DNA of 7,009 nt from Rhodobacteraceae bacterium UBA3087 (GTDB taxonomy: Bacteria > Pseudomonadota > Alphaproteobacteria > Rhodobacterales > Rhodobacteraceae): assembly GCA_002367285.1 (NCBI GenBank), contig DFBF01000223.1:1-7009 (forward strand), written 5' to 3'. Of this stretch, positions 1 through 6,469 are shown in pieces. Every line of letters starts with the position of its first letter. Within the stretch, counting starts at the first letter, position 1. The notes under the pieces are model-generated. The model saw only the letters and a list, made by a program, of their open reading frames with translations. It searched no databases and was not told where the DNA came from. Both the position numbers and the translations under genes were made by a program.

Positions 1-1049
1 ACCATGCGCATGGCCCCGGACACGTCACCGGGCGGAATGCCTGCTTCTTTCGCCTCGGCCATCGTCTTGATGATCGCGGACAAGGCACGGGCGCGCCCAC
101 CAGCATCGAAGGCTTGCAGGGGGCGGATCGTGTCACTCCCCACCTCGGCCCCCAGCTTGGCCGTCGCTTCGTCAGCCAGCAGCGCCGCGATGGGTTGCAG
201 CGTCCAGATTGCGAGCTGGCGCTGCGCCTCGCGGACCACCGGGCCGGTTGCAGCGCGGTTCAACAGGGACGGCAGGACACCGTAAGCCATGCTGATGCCC
301 TCGCGCGCCGCTGCCAGCGTCTCGGCCGTCATGGATTTTGACAGATCCGGTGAAAGCTGATCCGGGCGCTGCCCTATCTGGGGGTTCATCCCCGCCGCCG
401 TCGCCTGGGCAACGCCTTCGACCACCAGGGTAGATCCCCGCCGCCCTTTAAACTCGCCACGCATGGATGCCATGTCCTCGGCCCCGGTATCCGGCAGGGG
501 CACGATCAGCGAGCCAAGCGGGGCATTCTCAAACGTTTCACCAAGCGCCGATTCCACCGCATGGAGCATGGCCCCGGTAAGGCTGGACCGGCGCAACGGG
601 GCGGTGCCTATCCATGGCGTCAGGTTGTCCGATCCGATCCGCAGGTGCAGCACCTCGGCAGCAAGGGCGGTTACGGTGCGCCCGCCGCCCGCCTCGGGGA
701 TGGACAGGCGATAGGCACGCGGGCGTCCGTCGCGTGTGGTCACATCCCAATCTGTCGCGGGCACCAGGCCGAGATCAGTGATCAGATAGACCGCCTCGCC
801 ATTGAGTGCGACTGCGCGGGCGATCATCGCCATGGTCTGCCGGGTCAGCAGCTCGGTGCCGGTTACATCCGCCATGGCGAATCCACCTTCCCAGAGGCTA
901 ACGCAGCTCTGAACCGTCGCCGTCAGCTCGGCCACACCGCGCCGCCCAGATATGTAGCTATCTCGCGCCGCCATCACATGGGCGGTGTAACCCGACCCGG
1001 ATGAGCGCGCCTCGATCGGGCGCAATTTATTCAAGAGCCATCCAATCAT
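1..1049 (-). CDS. Phage portal protein, HK97 family (3' end cut by window)
   Basis: The portal forms the dodecameric ring at one capsid vertex, through which DNA enters and to which terminase and connector proteins bind. The frame is open from ATG at 1049 to the left edge, giving 349 residues; family members are usually about 380-420, so the C-terminal tail is missing. A GGAG ribosome site at 1056-1059 lies 6 bases before the start. Family features seen are an N-terminal segment with TATVQSCVSLW (about residues 43-53), a TPWIGTAPLRR stretch (144-154) like the family's 'G.SPL' region, and the conserved block AYGVLPSLLNRA (255-266) followed by REAQRQLAIWTLQPIAALL (273-291), which matches the helix near the clip/stem in HK97-type portals. 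The gene starts 2 bp after the protease stop, so translation is probably coupled. Identification is by motif pattern and context, with no search run. Confidence 0.88.
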   Translation of the reverse strand, partial: MIGWLLNKLRPIEARSSGSGYTAHVMAARDSYISGRRGVAELTATVQSCVSLWEGGFAMADVTGTELLTRQTMAMIARAVALNGEAVYLITDLGLVPATDWDVTTRDGRPRAYRLSIPEAGGGRTVTALAAEVLHLRIGSDNLTPWIGTAPLRRSSLTGAMLHAVESALGETFENAPLGSLIVPLPDTGAEDMASMRGEFKGRRGSTLVVEGVAQATAAGMNPQIGQRPDQLSPDLSKSMTAETLAAAREGISMAYGVLPSLLNRAATGPVVREAQRQLAIWTLQPIAALLADEATAKLGAEVGSDTIRPLQAFDAGGRARALSAIIKTMAEAKEAGIPPGDVSGAMRM

Positions 1050-1051
1050 AA

Positions 1052-1630
1052 TTATCTCCACCGATTTGAGGCATGACGCCGGACGACGCTATGTGTGGCT
1101 TCGCCCACGGGTTGCCAGTCGCGAGCCTCGATCTGGGCTTGCGGGTAGGCTGGTTTCGTGACGGCGCTGATCTCGATCAGATCCGCCGCGCGGATGGTAC
1201 GCAGGATCGATGTTCCGCGTTCTTCAACTGTTTCTCCACCGGGCCGGACCCGGAACCCAGGAGACAGGCCGCGCACCAGACCGGCGGCATGGGCCGACAA
1301 GAAATCCCGAACATACGTAACCTGAGCCATGTTGGGGCTGATCCTCGCTTCTGCGGTCAACGCGTCATCAGTTTCGGTCAGGGTCAGAGTGCCTGCGGAC
1401 CGTGAGGCAAGCGGTTTGTCGAAGTCATGGCCTGCAAGGAAATGTACATCCTCGCCGCGTTCAATCCGATCCGCGAAGGCGCGGGCCGCGATCATCTCCC
1501 GACGCTCGCGTCCCATGCCCACACGCTCGGCCAATACGGTTTCCCGATTGTAGGGAAAGGTTGCCAGAAGGCAGGTTTCCCCGCCTTCCGTGCGCAGCTC
1601 AAGGCTACCTGTGTGAGCACCCCAGAGCAT
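1052..1630 (-). CDS. Prohead maturation protease, HK97 family (peptidase U35/S78)
   Basis: This serine protease is built into the prohead, removes the N-terminal delta domain of the capsid protein and digests itself before DNA packaging. The protein has 192 residues, normal for the family. The family's catalytic pattern is visible: His68 in FLAGHD, Ser123 in RGLSPGF, and an acidic residue, Glu153, in DLIEISAVTKPAYP, the strongly conserved C-terminal signature. The start is ATG at 1630 because it overlaps the capsid stop by one base (TAATG) and has a GGAG site at 1639-1642. The frame stays open upstream to 1771, but that extension lies inside the capsid gene and lacks family similarity. Lying directly between the capsid and portal genes supports the call. 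Confidence 0.92.
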   Translation of the reverse strand: MLWGAHTGSLELRTEGGETCLLATFPYNRETVLAERVGMGRERREMIAARAFADRIERGEDVHFLAGHDFDKPLASRSAGTLTLTETDDALTAEARISPNMAQVTYVRDFLSAHAAGLVRGLSPGFRVRPGGETVEERGTSILRTIRAADLIEISAVTKPAYPQAQIEARDWQPVGEATHSVVRRHASNRWR

Positions 1631-2892
1631 TAGGCCAGCTCCAGTCCGGTCAGAACTTCCAGCTGCGTCGGACGCGCAACTGTGACGTCCATCGTTGCCA
1701 GCGCGGTCAGCCGCAATCCACCCGACGCGGCGTCGGAAAACGGATCGCGGATCATGTCCACTGCCCCCCATTTGCCAACGAAGATCGGGGCCACGCCACC
1801 GGCTTTAGTGGTCAACAGGGCCGAGCAGGCGGACGGCGAACCGCTTGGCGCGACGAGCGCGTTGTGCGACATGGACAGACTGCCCAGTTTGGCGGCGAGG
1901 CGGTCCCATTCGGTGATACCACTACCGGCGTCCCAGACTGCTCCATCCATGAAATTCCACAACTCGGGCCGTACCAGACCGCTGACAGCCTTCGGACCTG
2001 AGGCCGAATTTGCGGTGATGAACCGCGTTACGGCAGCTCGGAACGCCGCCCAATCTGCGGACGCGCCGATTGCGGTGCTGGTGATACCATAGGTCGCCGA
2101 TCCGGCGATAACGCCCAACGGTTCACCCGATGCACCAGAGCCCAGGAACACGACTCGATCCATCTCAACCCCGATAGCGGCGTTGACATCCCGCCGCACA
2201 GCCTGTTCCAGCGCCGCGCCCGACTGTTTCAGCGTCTTACGGGTGATTCTCATCTGGACGCCAAGGGTCTGGTCCGGGGCCAGCGCTTTGTCGGTCGTCT
2301 GGAACGCCTGTGCCGCGCCTACGTCACCGGTTTCGCTGGTTTGCCAGCCCACAGACGCGCCCTGGGTCACCACTGGCCATTCGATTTCGCCGTGGTCGAT
2401 GCTGATCATCTGCGCGCCCATTTGCGCGGCAACAGAGCCGGGGAACAGCCGGTCGATGATTGGACGGGTTTGCATCGGATCGGGTGTCCCAGTGGCAATG
2501 GTTTCACCCGCGCGGGCTTCCAGAGCCTCCCACGGCACCGGCAAACCCTGATAGGTTCCGTTGCTGCGGAGTTCGGTCACAACCTCCGCTGTGCGCCCGT
2601 CGATCTGGTGACCGTGATCCAGTGCCATTGCGATCTGACGGACTTCGAAGCCATCGACCAGAACCGACCATTCCTGACCTTCACGGGTTTCCAGTTCATC
2701 GCCAGCGTCCCGCCGCTCTGTATCTTCCGCTATCAGCGCAGCCCGATACCGGGTTTCGTTCGAACGATACTCCCGGTCCAGTTCGTCCATGTTGCGGACT
2801 TCATCCTCGGACGGGTTTTCCTTGCCCGCCAGTTCTGCCAGAGATTGCCGGATTTCCGACTGCCTCCGGGCGATTTTCACACTATCAAGCAT
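1630..2892 (-). CDS. Major capsid protein, HK97 fold
   Basis: This is the main shell subunit, 420 residues, typical for HK97-type capsid proteins that carry an internal scaffold. Residues 1 to about 70 are highly charged, rich in E, R and K, and predicted helical/coiled coil, fitting a delta scaffolding domain removed by the adjacent protease. The cleavage site cannot be placed exactly, but probably falls between about 75 and 135. The body contains RPIIDRLFPGSVAAQMGA (143-160), a TRKTLKQS helix region (218-225) and the family hallmark FLGSGASGEPLGVI (249-262), followed by a C-terminal part ending in VARPTQLEVLTGLEL. A GGAG site stands 6 bases before ATG 2892. The start overlaps the end of the HNH-kinase gene by 8 bp. 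I see no clear evidence for or against HK97-style Lys-Asn cross-linking. Confidence 0.93.
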   Translation of the reverse strand: MLDSVKIARRQSEIRQSLAELAGKENPSEDEVRNMDELDREYRSNETRYRAALIAEDTERRDAGDELETREGQEWSVLVDGFEVRQIAMALDHGHQIDGRTAEVVTELRSNGTYQGLPVPWEALEARAGETIATGTPDPMQTRPIIDRLFPGSVAAQMGAQMISIDHGEIEWPVVTQGASVGWQTSETGDVGAAQAFQTTDKALAPDQTLGVQMRITRKTLKQSGAALEQAVRRDVNAAIGVEMDRVVFLGSGASGEPLGVIAGSATYGITSTAIGASADWAAFRAAVTRFITANSASGPKAVSGLVRPELWNFMDGAVWDAGSGITEWDRLAAKLGSLSMSHNALVAPSGSPSACSALLTTKAGGVAPIFVGKWGAVDMIRDPFSDAASGGLRLTALATMDVTVARPTQLEVLTGLELA

Positions 2893-3688
2893 TTACTACT
2901 CCATTTCTCAGGTCTGTTGAGCCGCCTTCAGCGGCATATATGGCCCACCATTTATCGACGGCGGCGCACATTCTTTCGACAGCAAGCTGTCTGTCTGGAT
3001 CAGCTTTGATCCGGGCTTTGCAGGTCTCTCGATCAACGTCCAAAACGATGGATTTGGCGCGGCGCAACTGCCGACACCATTCCTTTCGTTCAGCCACACT
3101 TGGGGCGGTCACGATCAGCCATGCCCGACCTCGATTGACTGTAGCCAGATCGTGAATTGCTTGGTTTCGCAGCTTGAAAGCCGCTTGAACAATTTCGGAA
3201 CTGGTGTCCCATTTCTGGCCGCCAACGCTTCGCACGAAGTCGTCAAAATCAATGATATGATCACCAGGTTGGGAATTGTTTTTGACGTGGGTCGATTTGC
3301 CAGATCCCGGTGGCCCGCTGACAATCGTCACGGGAATTCTGGAGGGTCGCATGTCAAACGGAATGCTCCAGAGACCCCGCCGTTTTTCAAGTGCCGAAAC
3401 CGCCATGCTCCAATCTCGAAGGTCTGCGCGGGGCGGGGGATGCCCGCATTCGATGCGGGTCTTTTTCGTGTGGCAACCTGGGCAAAGCGCCTGAAGGTTG
3501 CCGGAATCATAGGATAGCTCAGGGTGAGTCCTGACCGGTTTGACGTGATCCACCTCTAGGCGTCCACCGCATCCGCAGGACCGGCAGCGAAAGCGGTCCC
3601 GCTCTAGGATCTCCATGCGCAACGCCTTCCAACGCTTTGTGCGTGTGACACGCTTTGAAAACCGGTGATGATCCCGCCTCACACCCAT
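2885..3688 (-). CDS. HNH endonuclease fused to a P-loop kinase-like domain
   Basis: The 267-residue protein has two domains. The N-terminal HNH nuclease (about residues 14-83) shows two zinc-binding pairs, Cys35/Cys38 and Cys69/Cys72, the DH pair at Asp47-His48 in EVDHVKPV, Asn64 and His73 in LCPGCHTKK. After a linker, residues 118 to about 255 form a P-loop domain: Walker A GPPGSGKST at 125-133, an acidic DFDD at 147-150, and an Arg-containing stretch KARIKADPDR (224-233) resembling the lid of AAA_33/zeta-toxin/polynucleotide-kinase-like enzymes. HNH proteins beside terminase genes are known to help terminase cut cos DNA (HK97 gp74), so that role is likely for the first domain. The second domain's substrate is unknown. 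ATG 3688 is chosen because it overlaps the terminase end by 10 bp; a longer open frame to 3829 is antiparallel-free but lies wholly inside terminase and has no domain. The ribosome site is weak (AAGG, 10 bases upstream). GC is lower in the second half. Confidence 0.85.
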   Translation of the reverse strand: MGVRRDHHRFSKRVTRTKRWKALRMEILERDRFRCRSCGCGGRLEVDHVKPVRTHPELSYDSGNLQALCPGCHTKKTRIECGHPPPRADLRDWSMAVSALEKRRGLWSIPFDMRPSRIPVTIVSGPPGSGKSTHVKNNSQPGDHIIDFDDFVRSVGGQKWDTSSEIVQAAFKLRNQAIHDLATVNRGRAWLIVTAPSVAERKEWCRQLRRAKSIVLDVDRETCKARIKADPDRQLAVERMCAAVDKWWAIYAAEGGSTDLRNGVVNA

Positions 3689-5304
3689 TGCATTTTGGCC
3701 TTCACTTGGGGTTGAGCGGCGATCCGCGCGCCCTGGGCAATCGCGAGAACGGAAGCCGCCGCCGCGTCGATGCGACCAGTAGAGCGGGCTTTCGCTATTT
3801 TGATGTTGTTGGCAGGGTCGCGCAGGCAAACCGTGTCCGCAAAAGCCGATCTCAGCAGCAGAGAGGGCTTTGCCTTCACCAGCCCGTCAAATGCGGCGCG
3901 GCGGAAACGTTCCGCATCTTCACCACCATCGCGAAAGCCCTGCCCGCGCCAGACCAGGGGCGCGCGGATGCCAGCCCGGTTGATTGCCTCTCCAAGTTCG
4001 GCTTGCTTGTAGCGGTCCATCGTGATTGCGGTGACGTGTTCGCCTTCAACGTGGCGCATCACCTCGACCAGCCATGGCGCGACGGGTACTGTCTTATCTC
4101 CGAGCACAGTCAGTTCACCGCGATCATGCATCTCGACATAGCGCCCGGCCACCCCGTCCGCCTGGCCACGATCCAAGAGGCTGGGCATGGATGGGAAGGT
4201 GCCGAGGCATTCAAGCCGCCCCGTCTCGGGCCAGTAGAACGCCGCAGCCGTCATCGAGGCCGAACCGCCCAGGTCGATCCCGATCACCACGCCGCCTTCG
4301 CGCGGTGGTAATGTGGCCGTCTCACAGTTCAGCCATTCATCAAGAGTGATCAGCAGATCACGCGAATCTCCGGAAACGCGCTCATTGCGATTGTAGAGCC
4401 GGAAACTGGTGAGGCTGGAACCGCCCCGCGCAATCGCCCGTTTCGCTTGTGCTTCCAGCCATTCCAGCGAACCGCCGATTCCATGAGGCGCGCCGGGATT
4501 GGCGATCAGCAGCGATTCCGTGTCATCGGCGGGCAAGCCAGGGGCTGGGCGGTGCTCTTGAACATAGGATCCTGGGGACGGATCGTCGATCCAGCGAGAG
4601 AAGGGGTGCGTATCATCGCTGGCGCTTGTGCTGATCAAGAAGGCTCGGCCTTCCCGCTTGCCGAGGCCCGACAACAGGGCGTGTTCCAGCTCGTCGCCGC
4701 GATCCAGTGCCCAGTGGCCGCGTTCGTCCATGATGCACATGGTCGGAGCGCCGCCGAGGGCGGATTTTCCGTCTGCCGCGATGACGCGTAGGATATGCCC
4801 ACCGCCATCGCCCTGATATTCGATTTCAAGACGGGGTGCGCGGCGGAAAATAAAGTGGCGCTGTATCTCCAAAGGCAGGCCGGCGATGAAACCAGCCACG
4901 AAGTCCCAGATGATGCGCCCCTGGTCCCGCGTCCGGGCTGCTGCGATGATTTCACGCCGGGGCTGGCGATCCCAGACGCCAATCAGACCGCCAAGTGCAA
5001 GCCCAGCCGTGATCGCGGATTTGCCGTTGCCGCGTCCGATACTAAGAATAGCGTTGGCGGTGTCAGCAGCCATTGCGCCTTCGATGAACTGCCGTTGAAA
5101 AGGGGCGAGCGAAACAGGTTTTCCGGCGTTTGGACCCTCGGGAATGCTCAAGCCATGCATGAATTGCATAGCTCTATCAGCAGGATCTCCAGCGGCGTCC
5201 TGCGCGAAAATTGAAAAGTCTCCTCCCCGGTCCGCTGTCTGTACGAAAGTCGCGACATTGGGACCATTTTCAAAGAGTTCTGACTGTCCTGTAGTTATCT
5301 GCAT
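3679..5304 (-). CDS. terL: Terminase large subunit (ATPase and nuclease)
   Basis: TerL is the motor that pumps DNA through the portal and cuts concatemers into genome lengths. The 541-residue protein has both expected domains. In the ATPase part, Walker A is GRGNGKS at 90-96 (Lys95), Walker B is MCIMDE at 189-194 with Glu194 as the likely catalytic residue, and a coupling-type motif STS lies at 225-227. In the RNase H-like nuclease part, three acidic residues stand at the expected places: Asp344 in IGIDLGG, Asp430 in ITMDRYK and Asp513 in GRIDAAAA. Length and motif style fit the Terminase_1 group. The start at 5304 has no strong Shine-Dalgarno; the leader is a purine-rich run. The next in-frame ATG (Met46, at 5169) is also possible. 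The gene overlaps the HNH-kinase gene by 10 bp. Confidence 0.94.
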   Translation of the reverse strand: MQITTGQSELFENGPNVATFVQTADRGGDFSIFAQDAAGDPADRAMQFMHGLSIPEGPNAGKPVSLAPFQRQFIEGAMAADTANAILSIGRGNGKSAITAGLALGGLIGVWDRQPRREIIAAARTRDQGRIIWDFVAGFIAGLPLEIQRHFIFRRAPRLEIEYQGDGGGHILRVIAADGKSALGGAPTMCIMDERGHWALDRGDELEHALLSGLGKREGRAFLISTSASDDTHPFSRWIDDPSPGSYVQEHRPAPGLPADDTESLLIANPGAPHGIGGSLEWLEAQAKRAIARGGSSLTSFRLYNRNERVSGDSRDLLITLDEWLNCETATLPPREGGVVIGIDLGGSASMTAAAFYWPETGRLECLGTFPSMPSLLDRGQADGVAGRYVEMHDRGELTVLGDKTVPVAPWLVEVMRHVEGEHVTAITMDRYKQAELGEAINRAGIRAPLVWRGQGFRDGGEDAERFRRAAFDGLVKAKPSLLLRSAFADTVCLRDPANNIKIAKARSTGRIDAAAASVLAIAQGARIAAQPQVKAKMQWV

Positions 5305-5346
5305 CGCGTGTATCTCTTTCTCTTTTTTTCTTCTCTTGCCCTCTGC
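5305..5346 (-). promoter_or_regulatory. Purine-rich leader of the terminase gene
   Basis: The 42 bases between the small upstream gene and the terminase ATG are almost all purines on the coding strand, including a run of seven A flanked by AGAG repeats. No canonical GGAGG is present at the right distance; the nearest candidate is AGAGA about 10-12 bases before the ATG. Such A/G-rich leaders can bind ribosomes or protein S1 without forming structure. This is an inference from composition only. Confidence 0.35.
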
Positions 5347-5508
5347 TCACTGGTGAGGGTTCGTTGTGACGGTCGGAAAGCGGGTTAACGTGGCAGAGAA
5401 TAAAACCCCGCCTCCCGCCCCGACCGCCGCGATCTTGTCCTGCTCACCGGAGCCGGGCCGTCGCTTAGGCCAGACCTGCCCTTCCCTCGGCTCGGTCCGC
5501 TCTCCCAT
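5347..5508 (-). CDS. Small hypothetical protein (53 aa)
   Basis: A 53-residue, soluble, basic protein with no membrane segment. It contains EPREGQVWPKR near the start (residues 6-16) and ends in LTRFPTVTTNPHQ. The 'GQVW' opening followed by short alternating hydrophobic stretches recalls small beta-rich phage proteins of unknown function, but I cannot name the family. ATG 5508 is chosen because AAGG stands 8 bases upstream. The frame continues without a stop to a GTG at 5607, which would give 86 residues; that extension is rich in Ser, Gly and Pro and less convincing, although its third positions are also GC-rich. It lies 42 bp before terL and is the only gene between the structured spacer and the terminase, so a packaging role is possible but unproven. 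Confidence 0.5.
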   Translation of the reverse strand: MGERTEPREGQVWPKRRPGSGEQDKIAAVGAGGGVLFSATLTRFPTVTTNPHQ

Positions 5509-5687
5509 GTTCACCGCCTTGAGGGTGGCAGTGGGGCCTTGGGGCTTGGAGAGACCGCGTGATGCGGAATAGCTGCCCTTGTGCTGTGGCCCGTTTCCCG
5601 GTAGCACTGTGATGCGTCAGCCCCGGCTAACCCGTGAAAGCCAGCTGATGCATAAGCTCGCCGATGCAACGGCGGGCTTTGTCTTTC
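5509..5687. other. Structured intergenic spacer with GATGC repeats and dyads
   Basis: No convincing gene fills this stretch. The word GATGC occurs four times on the plus strand, at 5561, 5611, 5647 and 5663. The bases at 5612-5621 can pair with 5644-5653 (one G-U on the plus strand), and inside that stem 5625-5628 pairs with 5639-5642; a second hairpin follows at 5656-5677. The frame of the 53-aa gene reaches into it (to GTG 5607), and a 24-codon frame starting at GTG 5691 overlaps the upstream stop, but neither is well supported. A location just upstream of the terminase suits a cos/packaging recognition site; a regulatory RNA is the other option. Confidence 0.45.
5656..5686 (+). terminator. 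Hairpin with T-rich tail, possible intrinsic terminator
   Basis: An 8-bp stem (GCTCGCCG paired with CGGCGGGC, one G-T pair) with a 6-base loop occupies 5656-5677 and is followed on the plus strand by TTTGTCTTT. On the minus strand it begins 10 bases after the stop of the 76-aa gene but is followed only by TTATGC, a poor U-tract. By form it is a better terminator for plus-strand transcription, yet no plus-strand gene is seen before it. It may also weaken or shape minus-strand read-through between the two operon halves, or be part of a protein-binding site. Confidence 0.4.
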
Positions 5688-5918
5688 TCACCGCTCGATC
5701 AGCTCCAGTTCCGGTTCAGGCGAAGCGCCCAGATCGGACACCAGCCGCCGCATGATCTGCTCTTGCTTTTCAGAGGGCCGCCACGCTGAGCGTTTGCCGT
5801 GCCGGGCGATGGACCTAACAAAGCCCTTGAGCCATTCGTCCGAGCCGTCCGTCATCACGCGCCGCATGATGATGGGCCAGCGATAGTTCAGGATTTCATC
5901 CAGCTCGCGGTCGGTCAT
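5688..5918 (-). CDS. Hypothetical protein (76 aa) of a phage head operon
   Basis: A 76-residue soluble protein. The N-terminal part has a short acidic helix (TDRELDEIL), the centre WLKGFVRSIARHGKR (residues 29-43) is basic and amphipathic, then come WRPSEKQEQIMRRLVSDL (46-63) and an acidic tail. The W-P-S-x-K-Q-x-x-I-M-R pattern looks like a conserved small phage protein, but I cannot name its function. The basic helices could bind DNA, which makes it one of two weak candidates for a missing small terminase subunit. Its ATG overlaps the connector stop as ATGA, and GGGG lies about 8 bases upstream, so it is translated with the connector. Confidence 0.78.
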   Translation of the reverse strand: MTDRELDEILNYRWPIIMRRVMTDGSDEWLKGFVRSIARHGKRSAWRPSEKQEQIMRRLVSDLGASPEPELELIER

Positions 5919-6469
5919 ATCTGCACCCCGCGGTACCTGGCCCCCACACGCGCCAGGTGTGGCGAAGTGGTGAGGGACTTGGCATCCATTGGCGAACGAC
6001 CGTCATAGTGCAGCGCGGCTTGATCCATGAGGGCTTGAGACAAGTCGGATGGAATGTCCGCCACCGTCGCGCCAAAGCCCGCCTGATACTCGATGGTCAT
6101 CCGGCTCGGGGTCAGGTCGTAATAGTTCGACAGCCAGCGGATATAGGGACGATTGCCGCCCACGAATTCGAAGGCCGTGAACGCCTCGCCGTCGATGGTT
6201 ACTGTCGGCACGTCCACTTCTTCCACCGGCCCTATGGGCAGGCACAGCCCGCTTTCCTGGCCGGGGTCGAAGATCGTCACGCGGATCGTTTGGGCCAACA
6301 GCGCGATCTGGGCGAATTGCTCAATCTCCACCGCCGCTGTCTTACCCATGTTGGTGATCGCGGTGTCTTCTTCGACTGCGTTCTCATCCACCCTCATGTG
6401 TAACTTTAGGACACTGAGGACGAAGGGCAGCGCAGCGCCGCCTGCAATCCGGTGCACAAGCATCTTCAT
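5915..6469 (-). CDS. Head-tail connector, gp6 / phiE125 gp8-like
   Basis: Proteins of this group form the ring below the portal that joins the filled head to the tail. The 184-residue protein follows the family plan: a helical N-terminal part beginning with VLKLHMRVDENAVEEDTAI (20-38), then LAQTIRVTIFDPG (58-70), LPIGPVEEVDVPTVTIDG (77-94), a beta-rich middle, MTIEYQAGFGATVADIP (124-140), and a final helix SQALMDQAALHYDGR (144-158). The sequence of R/K-V-D near the start, L-P-x-x-P-V, and Y-x-A-G-F/Y-G is the basis of the call. A GGAG site lies 8 bases before ATG 6469, which overlaps the previous stop as ATGA; Met3 at 6463 is an alternative start. Its place before terL is unusual, because connectors normally follow the capsid gene. 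Confidence 0.78.
   Translation of the reverse strand: MKMLVHRIAGGAALPFVLSVLKLHMRVDENAVEEDTAITNMGKTAAVEIEQFAQIALLAQTIRVTIFDPGQESGLCLPIGPVEEVDVPTVTIDGEAFTAFEFVGGNRPYIRWLSNYYDLTPSRMTIEYQAGFGATVADIPSDLSQALMDQAALHYDGRSPMDAKSLTTSPHLARVGARYRGVQI

Noticed and set aside
561..1004. Long plus-strand open frames across the portal, capsid and terminase genes
   Set aside because: They are antisense shadows of well-supported minus-strand genes in GC-rich DNA; their translations are Arg/Pro/Ala/His-rich with no motifs.
1631..1771. A 47-residue N-terminal extension of the protease
   Set aside because: It lies wholly inside the capsid gene, has no protease similarity, and the TAATG start with GGAG at 1639-1642 is better.
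3352..3365. An internal start at Met113 that would make the P-loop domain as a separate protein
   Set aside because: The only GGAG upstream is 13 bases from the ATG, too far for a good site; kept only as a remote possibility.
3689..3829. A 47-residue N-terminal extension of the HNH-kinase protein
   Set aside because: It lies inside the terminase gene over its last catalytic Asp region, is Arg/Ser/Pro-rich without domain signal, and ATG 3688 gives a normal short overlap.
5617..5691. A 24-codon minus-strand frame beginning GTG that overlaps the 76-aa stop as GTGA
   Set aside because: Too short, no recognisable features and it runs through the hairpin; the overlap alone is weak evidence.
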